A DNA stretch of 10,425 nt from an uncultured Blautia sp. (lineage in GTDB: Bacteria > Bacillota > Clostridia > Lachnospirales > Lachnospiraceae), in the NCBI GenBank assembly GCA_946629475.1, contig CAMOXX010000086.1, forward strand, positions 1 through 10,425, in the 5' to 3' direction. The notes under the pieces were generated by a model, which was not told the origin of the DNA, did no database searches, and worked only from the letters and a program-made list of their open reading frames with translations. Made by a program: the position numbers and the translations under genes. Below, piece by piece: positions 1 to 6,164 of the stretch (its first letter is position 1; each line of letters begins with the position of its first letter).

Positions 1-380
1 ACGCCGGCAGGAACCCGGAACGCCTTCACGTTGGCCGTATCGAACATTCCGTCCTTAATCTCCTGCTGTCTTCCAAGAAGCAGGATAAAATCCTCGGTTC
101 CAAGATTAAACTCACTGCATCTGTGGTATTCCAGACAGTTGAGCTTTGTGTTGTGTCCGTTGCAGAAGCCGAACTGTGCCGGCACGCCTCCGAACAGGGT
201 AAGGCTCAGGCGTTTTGCCTCATCGAGGGATGTGATCGGATCAAAATCCGGCACATAAACAGTACCCTCCGGCAGGGGAGTTTTTTCCTTCAGAACCTTC
301 AGGATTTCGGAAACCTCAGCCCCTTCGATCACTCTTCCATATGGAACAAATTCAGGATCCGTCACATTAAAAATTTTCAT
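1..380 (-). CDS. DUF4867 family protein, N-terminal part (gene runs off the window)
   Basis: This is the first 126 codons of a gene whose 3' end lies outside the window. The start ATG at 378-380 is preceded by a strong ribosome binding site (AAAAAAGGAGG, 7 nt before the ATG). The protein begins MKIFNVTDPEFVPYGRVI and contains the segments PEGTVYVPDFDP, FGGVPAQFGFCNGHN and LNCLEYHRCSEFN, followed by a region that reads like a small beta-barrel (EDFILLLGRQQEI). I recognise this pattern as DUF4867, a cupin-like family of unknown activity, common in Clostridia and often found near sugar or sugar-phosphate metabolism genes. The HxxC-like arrangement around LEYHRCSEF could be a metal site, but that is only inference. 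The gene has its own promoter and is separate from the MATE/MntP operon. The family call is from memory of sequence style, so it is fairly but not fully certain. Confidence 0.8.
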   Translation of the reverse strand, partial: MKIFNVTDPEFVPYGRVIEGAEVSEILKVLKEKTPLPEGTVYVPDFDPITSLDEAKRLSLTLFGGVPAQFGFCNGHNTKLNCLEYHRCSEFNLGTEDFILLLGRQQEIKDGMFDTANVKAFRVPAG

Positions 381-457
381 ATGTCTGCCTCCTTTTTTAA
401 GCCATCTGTTCAGCATTCTCACTTGAAATGCTTCTCCACGATACTAACATATGGTAA

Positions 458-486
458 ATTATACCAAAAGGAGAGGCAATAGTAAA
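458..486 (-). promoter_or_regulatory. Sigma-A-type promoter of the DUF4867 gene
   Basis: Read on the minus strand, there is a perfect -10 box TATAAT (plus 458-463), a 17-bp spacer, and a -35 box TTTACT (plus 481-486, 4 of 6 matches to TTGACA). Transcription would start near 451, giving a leader of about 70 nt before the ATG at 380. The -10 box sits inside a near-palindrome (GGTATAATTTACC) that could be an operator. The -35 box overlaps the foot of the hairpin at 485-507. Confidence 0.65.
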
Positions 487-507
487 GCGGACATGCGCAA
501 TCCGCTT
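485..507 (-). terminator. Possible weak terminator of the MATE-mntP-small protein operon
   Basis: Three nucleotides after the stop codon of the small membrane protein gene, the minus strand reads AAGCGGA, a 9-nt loop, then TCCGCTT, a perfect 7-bp stem. It is followed by TACTATT rather than a solid U run, so termination would be weak or assisted. It overlaps the -35 box of the DUF4867 promoter. Confidence 0.35.
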
Positions 508-509
508 CA

Positions 510-725
510 TCATTTTGACAGTCTTTCCAGCATCTCATGGTGCCTTCTGACCTGTTCTCCCATATGCTTTCGGAATACTTTATCCATAATATGCGAGGAG
601 AGCCATACAGCTACACCCGGCATGATGAAAACCGTAATGGGGATAAGCCATACCACAAAAGCCGCAAAGCAAAAGAGCAGCAGGATTCCCAGTGAAGTCG
701 TTTCCCGGTGCTTATTTATGTTCAA
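510..725 (-). CDS. Small hydrophobic membrane protein, function unknown
   Basis: This is a 71-residue protein starting with a TTG codon at 723-725. The start is preceded by AAGG about 6 nt upstream, and there is no in-frame ATG before residue 35, so TTG is the best start. Residues about 11-44 (LGILLLFCFAAFVVWLIPITVFIMPGVAVWLSS) are strongly hydrophobic with a proline in the middle, consistent with two short helices or a re-entrant hairpin. The C-terminal third is basic and amphipathic (KVFRKHMGEQVRRHHEMLERL). It begins 13 nt after the mntP stop codon, so it is very probably cotranscribed with the MATE and mntP genes. I do not recognise a family. It could be an accessory protein of a transporter or an unrelated orphan. 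The frame is open, well spaced and hydrophobic in a protein-like way, which supports a real gene. Confidence 0.6.
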   Translation of the reverse strand: MNINKHRETTSLGILLLFCFAAFVVWLIPITVFIMPGVAVWLSSHIMDKVFRKHMGEQVRRHHEMLERLSK

Positions 726-738
726 TTTTGACCTTGTT

Positions 739-1326
739 TTACAGAATTCCTTTGATGAAGATTTCCAGCCCGATCCCTGTCAGAATACACCCTCCCAGTA
801 CCGAAGCTTTCCAGGAAAGGTGCGTCCCTGCTTTCTTTCCTATTATAAGTCCGCCTGTGCAGACGGCAAAGGTGACTCCGGCAATGATCAGGGATGCCCT
901 GTTCGCCATCATAAGGTCATACTCTGCAATCGTAAATCCCACAGACAGCGCGTCAATCGAGGTTGCGATCCCCTGAAGCAGCAGGACCGATCCGGACAAA
1001 GAAGGATGCTCCGGTTTTTCTTCCGTGCTGTTTCTCTCACGCCAGCCCTCCAGCAGCATTTTGATACCGATAAAGGAAAGAAGCGCCAGGGCTATAAAGG
1101 GAACAGCCTTTTCAAAGGCCGAGAATATTTCCGCAATCGTGTGTACGCAGATCCACCCGATCATCGGCATCGCATACTGAAAAAAAGCGTACACCCCGGC
1201 GATCATGCACATCCGCTTCCGCGGCATAACGGGTTCATGCAGTCCGTTGGCGAGGGATACCGAAAAGGCATCCATCGCAAGACCAATGCCAAGCAGTGCA
1301 CTGTTTATGATAAACGTATAATTCAT
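739..1326 (-). CDS. mntP: MntP family manganese efflux pump
   Basis: The protein is a 195-residue integral membrane protein of the MntP family (formerly DUF204), which exports Mn2+ across the cytoplasmic membrane. The fold is a duplicated three-helix unit. The first repeat carries GLAMDAFSVS (Asp at residue 19) and the second carries ATSIDALSVGF (Asp at residue 125); these two aspartate motifs are the family's hallmark and, from known work on MntP, are needed for transport. The length fits the usual size of about 190 residues. The start ATG at 1324-1326 (MNYTF) was chosen over longer in-frame extensions because it is preceded by GGGAG at 6-nt spacing and matches the family N-terminus. The gene begins 35 nt after the MATE stop and ends 13 nt before the small membrane protein gene. 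No yybP-ykoY-type manganese riboswitch is visible: the 35-nt gap is too short to hold one. Confidence 0.92.
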   Translation of the reverse strand: MNYTFIINSALLGIGLAMDAFSVSLANGLHEPVMPRKRMCMIAGVYAFFQYAMPMIGWICVHTIAEIFSAFEKAVPFIALALLSFIGIKMLLEGWRERNSTEEKPEHPSLSGSVLLLQGIATSIDALSVGFTIAEYDLMMANRASLIIAGVTFAVCTGGLIIGKKAGTHLSWKASVLGGCILTGIGLEIFIKGIL

Positions 1327-1361
1327 AGTATTCTCCCGGACCGGTCTGACAGAGCATAGTC

Positions 1362-2702
1362 TCACGCCCTGATCTGCACTTTTCCCTTCCATTTGCCGGA
1401 GAGGAACCGGATGAGACCGATCAGCATTGATAATGTCCATCCGATAGGCGTGGCCCACCAGATTCCAAAGTACCCCAGCCAGGAGGAAAGCATAAAGGGA
1501 AAAATTCCGCGGGACAGAATTTCCGCAAAGCTCATGACCACGGTAGGACGCACATCCGAAACATTTCTCAGAAAATGCTGGAACACGAACACTACCCCCA
1601 GCACAGGGCCAAAGCATACCGTGATGCGCACCAGAGGAACAGCAACCTGAAAGACTTCCGGATCGCCCGAAAACAGCCGGATCAGCTGCGGCGTGAATAC
1701 AAAGGCAAGCCCTCCCATGACGCAGCTGTAGACCAGGGATATCCGGATTCCCGCATGAAATCCCTGAATGGTTCTCTCATAATCTCCTGCCCCGATATTC
1801 TGTCCGCAGAACACGCCTGTCGCCATTCCGATCGCAAAAGCCAGGCAGAAACAGATATTCTCCACCTTGTTTCCCACCGTGAACGCTCCTACGACCGTTG
1901 AACCGTAATGGTTCACCGCCGCCTGGATAAACATGGTGGAAACCGTCACGACAACCGTCGAAAAGGTTGCCGGCAGTCCTACACGGATCATCTCATGTGC
2001 CACCTCCGGATCAACCCGGAACTCTGCCGGAGAAAACTTCATTTCCGGCATCTTTCTGTGAACATAGAGCAGGCAGTAGATTCCCGAAAGCAGCTGGGAA
2101 ACCACGGTAGCGGCTGCCACTCCCGCCACCCCGAGTCCTGCGAAAAGCACCAGCACAAGATCCAGAACAATGTTGGCAAGGCTTGCCGCCACGAGCGCAA
2201 TCAGAGGTATAAAGGAGTTTCCGATCGAGCGCAGAAAGGAGGCCATCCCGTTATAGAGGCACGTTGCCAGAATTCCCGCCGACATCAGAATCAGATAAGT
2301 ACGTGCTCCCGGATAAACATCTTCCGGAGTACCCAGGAGTTTCAGGATCGGCCCGCAGAAAACAAGCCCGAGAACGGTAAACACTGCGCCGATCAGCAGC
2401 AGGATCTTCCAGGTGGTAATGTATGCCGACCGGACCTTTCTTCTGTCACCGCTCCCAAAAAGCTGGGCTATGATAACCGAAGCACCGCTGCAAAAGCCGT
2501 TGATCAGCGAGATAATCAGGCTGTATCCCGGACCGCTGGCTCCCACGGCGGCCAGGGCTTTGATGCCGACAAAACGGCCCACCACAACCGCATCCACCAT
2601 ATTGTAAAGCATCTGGAAAACATTGCCGACAAACAGCGGGACCGCAAAAATCAGAATCTGTTTCCAGGGAACACCCGCTGTCATATCATGCTGCTTCTTC
2701 AT
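1362..2702 (-). CDS. MATE family multidrug/metabolite efflux transporter
   Basis: The protein has 446 residues and about twelve hydrophobic segments, the normal size for a MATE exporter, which moves cationic drugs or metabolites out of the cell using Na+ or H+ gradients. Typical signatures are an N-terminal WKQILIFAVPLFVGNVFQMLYNMVDAVVVGRFVG, the AAVGASGPGYSLIISLINGFCSGASVIIAQLFGSGD segment, and the matching second-half motif GNKVENICFCLAFAIGMATGVFCGQNIGAGD. The start ATG at 2700-2702 (MKKQHDM) has GAGAGG 7 nt upstream; the longer in-frame extension to 2759 runs into the terminator of the preceding operon and has no ribosome binding site. The substrate cannot be read from the sequence. Being first in an operon with mntP suggests a general export or stress unit, but that is inference. 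No clear promoter is visible in the roughly 30 bp between the upstream terminator and this gene, so expression may depend partly on read-through. Confidence 0.93.
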   Translation of the reverse strand: MKKQHDMTAGVPWKQILIFAVPLFVGNVFQMLYNMVDAVVVGRFVGIKALAAVGASGPGYSLIISLINGFCSGASVIIAQLFGSGDRRKVRSAYITTWKILLLIGAVFTVLGLVFCGPILKLLGTPEDVYPGARTYLILMSAGILATCLYNGMASFLRSIGNSFIPLIALVAASLANIVLDLVLVLFAGLGVAGVAAATVVSQLLSGIYCLLYVHRKMPEMKFSPAEFRVDPEVAHEMIRVGLPATFSTVVVTVSTMFIQAAVNHYGSTVVGAFTVGNKVENICFCLAFAIGMATGVFCGQNIGAGDYERTIQGFHAGIRISLVYSCVMGGLAFVFTPQLIRLFSGDPEVFQVAVPLVRITVCFGPVLGVVFVFQHFLRNVSDVRPTVVMSFAEILSRGIFPFMLSSWLGYFGIWWATPIGWTLSMLIGLIRFLSGKWKGKVQIRA

Positions 2703-2732
2703 CACAAATCCTCTCATTCCGTGCCGCTGCTC

Positions 2733-2764
2733 AAAAAAGAGAGATGCCGTTCCCGGCATCCCTC
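2733..2764 (-). terminator. Rho-independent terminator of the redox operon
   Basis: Just after the NuoF-like gene, the minus strand reads GAGGGATGCCG, loop GGAA, CGGCATCTCTC, then TTTTTT (plus 2733-2738). The core stem is 7 perfect base pairs (2743-2749 with 2754-2760) and extends by three more after one mismatch. A hairpin directly followed by a U run is a textbook intrinsic terminator. It separates the redox operon from the MATE operon. Confidence 0.85.
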
Positions 2765-2776
2765 CTGTTTTCTACA

Positions 2777-3961
2777 TCAATGCTTTTTAAACTTTCCGAC
2801 CTTCATCAGGCGGCTCGGCAGCTTCGGCAGCTTGCCGGAGGTCATGATAATCGCTTCCTCCTCGCAAGCCTCGATACATTTGCCGCACTTGGTGCACTCA
2901 AACTCATCGATCATATGAATGAAGCCGGCCTTACCTTCGATGCATTCTGCCGGACATACATCCGTACATTCCTCGCATCCGTTGCAGGTATGGGGATCGA
3001 TATAGATATGTACAAAGGCACCGCAGACACCTGCAGGGCATTTATTCTTTTTAATATGTGCTTCAAACTCGCTTCCGAATTTGTTCACCGCGCTGAGAGC
3101 GATATCCGGGGATTTCTGTCCGACGGTACACAGCGTCTGGGTAATCATCGCCTCACCGATTTCCTTCGTGAGATCCAGATGGTTCGTTTTTCCTCTGGCC
3201 GCGGTGATTTCCTTCTGCATATACTCGAGCTGGATCAGACCCTCGCGGCAGAACACGCATCTTCCGCAGCTGCGGGTGCGGTACTTGCCGAGAATCTTAT
3301 TCGTCTCGTTTACAATACATTCTTTTTCTGTCAGAACACCGATCCACGCAGTCGTCGCGTCACAGGCCTTGAGCTCCTTCGCCTCCTCCGGCGTATAATA
3401 CTGGTATCCCAGATAAACCGCCTTGGCTCCGTCCAGAGATACAAGCTCAGATACAGGTGTATCCGCTGCAACTTTGGCGAGGGCCTTGTCCGCTGTTTTG
3501 ATATAAGTGCCTTCGGCATACTCACCGTCAACCAGATCTGCCAGATCACATGCGGTCACAATGTGGAGGATCAGATCCTGCTCCGCCTCACGCACATTGA
3601 TGATATCGTTCACAAGGATTACATTGTGGTCTCCCGCAGCGCTGCGCAGCTGGTCCGTAAGTTCCTTCTCCTCCTCAGGAAGATAGAGGAATTTCGCGGC
3701 TGCGCCGGCAAGGAAGCCCGCGATCTCAATTCCGGAAAGTACTTTCTCCGGTTTTTCACGCAGAAGGTCCAGAAGAGCGCAGTCCACATCCGCGTTGTTG
3801 AGGCCCGCATAGACATAAACGTCCCCGTCCTTCGCGGTCGCGCGGAACACTTTATCCATCAGAGGCTCCGGACAGAGTCCATACTCCTGGAGGGAAGCCG
3901 CCTGAATTTTCTCGACAAGGGCTGCATAGCCCATTGCTTTCGCATTTTCAAATGTCGTCAT
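2777..3961 (-). CDS. NuoF-like iron-sulfur subunit with two C-terminal ferredoxin clusters, flavin site degenerate
   Basis: This 394-residue protein resembles the NuoF/HydB subunit of NADH dehydrogenases and electron-bifurcating enzymes, but it is shortened. Residues about 75-100 (SGIEIAGFLAGAAAKFLYLP) match the NuoF core. Residues 150-215 fit the SLBB part. The N3-type [4Fe-4S] site is intact: SCGRCVFCREG (Cys 232, 235, 238) plus Cys 278 in TLCTVGQKSP. CPAGVC (308-313) leads to two ferredoxin clusters (Cys 326, 329, 332, 336 and 356, 359, 362, 366). The glycine-rich GRGGAGFPTG loop and the EGEPG motif, which bind FMN and NADH in true NuoF, are not present; the aligned segment reads AGLNNADVDC. 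I infer an electron-transfer subunit without its own NADH site. Its ATG overlaps the upstream stop by 4 bp (ATGA), and AAAGGAG lies 11 nt before it, so translation is coupled. It ends 13 bp before the operon terminator. Confidence 0.9.
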   Translation of the reverse strand: MTTFENAKAMGYAALVEKIQAASLQEYGLCPEPLMDKVFRATAKDGDVYVYAGLNNADVDCALLDLLREKPEKVLSGIEIAGFLAGAAAKFLYLPEEEKELTDQLRSAAGDHNVILVNDIINVREAEQDLILHIVTACDLADLVDGEYAEGTYIKTADKALAKVAADTPVSELVSLDGAKAVYLGYQYYTPEEAKELKACDATTAWIGVLTEKECIVNETNKILGKYRTRSCGRCVFCREGLIQLEYMQKEITAARGKTNHLDLTKEIGEAMITQTLCTVGQKSPDIALSAVNKFGSEFEAHIKKNKCPAGVCGAFVHIYIDPHTCNGCEECTDVCPAECIEGKAGFIHMIDEFECTKCGKCIEACEEEAIIMTSGKLPKLPSRLMKVGKFKKH

Positions 3962-6087
3962 ACAGCTTCACTCTCCTTTGCAAAATCGCCCCAGGTCTTC
4001 GGGCGGGAAATACACAGTCTAAGGTCACACTGCAGGCAGCGTCCGGCCTCGCACTTTGCTTTGCCATCGTCGAAGCCCTGATCCATCGGCCCGCACTCTT
4101 TCCAGTTGTCGACACGCTCCGGTGCCGGCACCACGCGAGGCTCGGTCCGCGGGATATCCGCGAATCCGTCGATGCTGCCGATATACGGGTTCTTCACCTG
4201 CTCCGGCGCAAGGCTCTCTTCAATATTTCCATCGCCGCCAAGATACTTGTCGATCTCGGAGATCGCGGTTCTGGCTCCTGCGATACCCTTGATCACAGAG
4301 GTCGTACCTGTCATCGAGTCGCCGCCGGCCCAGATGCCCTTCACGGAAGTAGCACCCTTTTCATCCGCCGCAATATAGTTGCCGTGGGTCAAAGCAAGTC
4401 CGAAGATCTCCGGGTTCATCGGGATCGTCGGCCTCTGGCCTGTTGCAAAAATAACCGTATCGCACGGAAGAATCTCGTTCGTTCCGTCGATCCTGTCAAA
4501 TACCATCCGGCCGTTTTCCTTGCGGAAATTGCCGACACTCATAATCTCAACACCGGTCACATGGCCGTCCTCGCCGAGAATCTGCGGGAAGGTCTTGGAG
4601 TTGTGAAGGACAACGCCTTCCTCCTCAGCCCACGCTCTCTCCTCATCGGTCGCGGTCATGGCATCATATGCCTCAAGGCACGCCATGTCAACCGTCTTCG
4701 CTCCAAGACGGAATGCAGCGCCCGCGCAGTCGATCGCCACGTTTCCGCCGCCAAGAATGACAACCTTCTCTCCGACCTTCGCGGTACCCTCTTCAAACGC
4801 CCTCAGGAAGTCCGCATTGACCTGTACTCCCTCGAGATCATTTCCGGGGATCGGAAGCCTTGCGCCCTGGTGGGTTCCTACCGAAACATATACCGCGTCG
4901 AAGCCTTCTTCGAGAAGCTTCGGAGCGTTCTCTACAGCCGTCCCGGTTTTTACCGTGATGTCTCCAGCCTCAAGAATGTCGGCGATCTCATGATCGAGGA
5001 CTTCCCTCGGAAGACGGTAGGACGGAATTCCGTATCTGAGCTGGCCGCCCAGCTTTTCGGAAGCGTCAAACACGGTTACGGAATGGCCGAGCTTCGCCCC
5101 GTAATACGCGACAGTCAGACCGGAGGGGCCGCCGCCGATAACAGCGATCTTCTTGCCCGTTGCAGGTTTGTGGAATGCTTTTTCCTTCCATGCTCCGTCA
5201 TCATGCTCCGCCGCGAATCTTTTCAGGTTGCGGATAGAGACAGGCTCATTCAGATACTGGTGCTTGCACTCAAGCTCACAGCTGTGGACGCAGATATAGC
5301 CCAGGCTGTGCGGGAACGGTACCTTCTCACGTACGGTAGCGTTTGCAGATGCATAGTCTCCCTGCTCGATAAAACGGATATACCTCGGGACATCAATATG
5401 CGCAGGACATCCCTTGCGGCACGGAACCACATAATCCTCTTTTCGAACTTCGGAGCTGGCCAGCTTGTCGCGGATGGTACCGGTGGGACATACTTCGACG
5501 CAGGCCTGGCAGAAGCGGCAGTTGGCATCCTTCAGAAGCCTCTGGTGAAGCGCGCCGGTATAGACCTCAAGGTCCTCTCTCTTCTGATACTGAAGGACAT
5601 TGACCCCGCGGAGGTCACCGCAGGCACGCACACAGCGGCCGCAGAGAACGCAGCGGTTCATGTCATGCAGGATCAGCGGGTTCTTGTCGTTTGCGGCAAA
5701 GCCCTTTGTGCGCATTTTCAGACGCCCGGTTTTCGGACCGATATACTGAATCAGCATCTGCAGCTCGCAGTTGCCGTATTTCGGACATGTCGAACAATCC
5801 TCCGGATGTCCGGCGAGCAGAAGCTCCAGTGCCAGCATCCGCAGGCGTTTCACCTCGTCCGTCTGCGTACTGATTACCAGTCCGTCCTTTGCCTCAAGTT
5901 TACAGGAGGGTACGGGATTTTTCTCCCCTTCCACTTCCACTATACACATACGGCAGGAGCCAAGCGGCAAAAGATCCTTATGATGACACAGATGCGGGAT
6001 ATAAATTCCCGCATCCAGTGCACACTCAAGAACATTTTTGCCATCCGGAACCTCAAGCCTTATGCCATCAATCGTAATAACAGCCAT
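3958..6087 (-). CDS. Fusion of NuoG/HydA-type iron-sulfur arm with GltD/NfnB-type FAD/NAD(P)H oxidoreductase
   Basis: This 709-residue soluble protein is an electron relay. It has, in order: a [2Fe-2S] domain (Cys 34, 45, 48, 62); a His-Cys3 [4Fe-4S] site (HPEDCSTCPKYGNC, His 94, Cys 98, 101, 107); two ferredoxin clusters (Cys 146-156 and 190-200); a GltD-type N-terminal iron-sulfur region (Cys 223, 227, 266, 270, 274); an FAD Rossmann motif GGGPSG (318-323); a second nucleotide motif GGGNVA (446-451) for NAD(P)H; GIWAGGD closing the FAD site (about 584-590); and a C-terminal Cys group (679, 684, 687, 692). In GltD and NfnB the second motif is followed by YRRS, which grips the NADPH phosphate; here it reads ACLE (469-472), hinting at NADH. 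The ATG at 6085-6087 was chosen because GGAGGT lies 7 nt upstream; a longer form starts with TTG at 6108. It lies between the flavoprotein and NuoF-like genes and probably forms a complex with both. Confidence 0.92.
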   Translation of the reverse strand: MAVITIDGIRLEVPDGKNVLECALDAGIYIPHLCHHKDLLPLGSCRMCIVEVEGEKNPVPSCKLEAKDGLVISTQTDEVKRLRMLALELLLAGHPEDCSTCPKYGNCELQMLIQYIGPKTGRLKMRTKGFAANDKNPLILHDMNRCVLCGRCVRACGDLRGVNVLQYQKREDLEVYTGALHQRLLKDANCRFCQACVEVCPTGTIRDKLASSEVRKEDYVVPCRKGCPAHIDVPRYIRFIEQGDYASANATVREKVPFPHSLGYICVHSCELECKHQYLNEPVSIRNLKRFAAEHDDGAWKEKAFHKPATGKKIAVIGGGPSGLTVAYYGAKLGHSVTVFDASEKLGGQLRYGIPSYRLPREVLDHEIADILEAGDITVKTGTAVENAPKLLEEGFDAVYVSVGTHQGARLPIPGNDLEGVQVNADFLRAFEEGTAKVGEKVVILGGGNVAIDCAGAAFRLGAKTVDMACLEAYDAMTATDEERAWAEEEGVVLHNSKTFPQILGEDGHVTGVEIMSVGNFRKENGRMVFDRIDGTNEILPCDTVIFATGQRPTIPMNPEIFGLALTHGNYIAADEKGATSVKGIWAGGDSMTGTTSVIKGIAGARTAISEIDKYLGGDGNIEESLAPEQVKNPYIGSIDGFADIPRTEPRVVPAPERVDNWKECGPMDQGFDDGKAKCEAGRCLQCDLRLCISRPKTWGDFAKESEAV

Positions 6088-6110
6088 CGTCTCTACCTCC
6101 AGATTCAAAG

Positions 6111-6142
6111 CGGCAGGTGCACAGTTTTACCGTGCACCGCCG
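6111..6142 (-). other. Strong intercistronic mRNA hairpin
   Basis: In the 77-bp gap between the flavoprotein gene and the large redox subunit, the minus strand reads CGGC, GGTGCACGG, loop TAAAA, CTGTGCACC, a bulged T, then GCCG. This is a 13-bp stem with one G-U pair and one bulge. No U run follows, so it is not a normal terminator. It ends about 17 nt before the GGAGGT ribosome binding site of the next gene. It could be a processing or stability element that sets a different dose of the flavoprotein relative to the other two subunits. Confidence 0.6.
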
Positions 6143-6164
6143 TGTTCAGGTTTGATCCGCTCAA

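Noticed and set aside
1327..1617. N-terminal extension of MntP to 1617
   Set aside because: The extension overlaps the MATE coding sequence in another frame, has no family similarity, and the internal ATG at 1326 has a good ribosome binding site and matches the MntP N-terminus.
2703..2759. Longer MATE start at 2759
   Set aside because: It would begin inside the terminator hairpin of the preceding operon and lacks a ribosome binding site, whereas 2702 has GAGAGG at suitable spacing.
451..2918. Plus-strand open frames at 451-1359 and 1908-2918
   Set aside because: They are antisense to the mntP and MATE genes, rich in His, Arg and Gln in a non-protein-like way, and cross gene boundaries.
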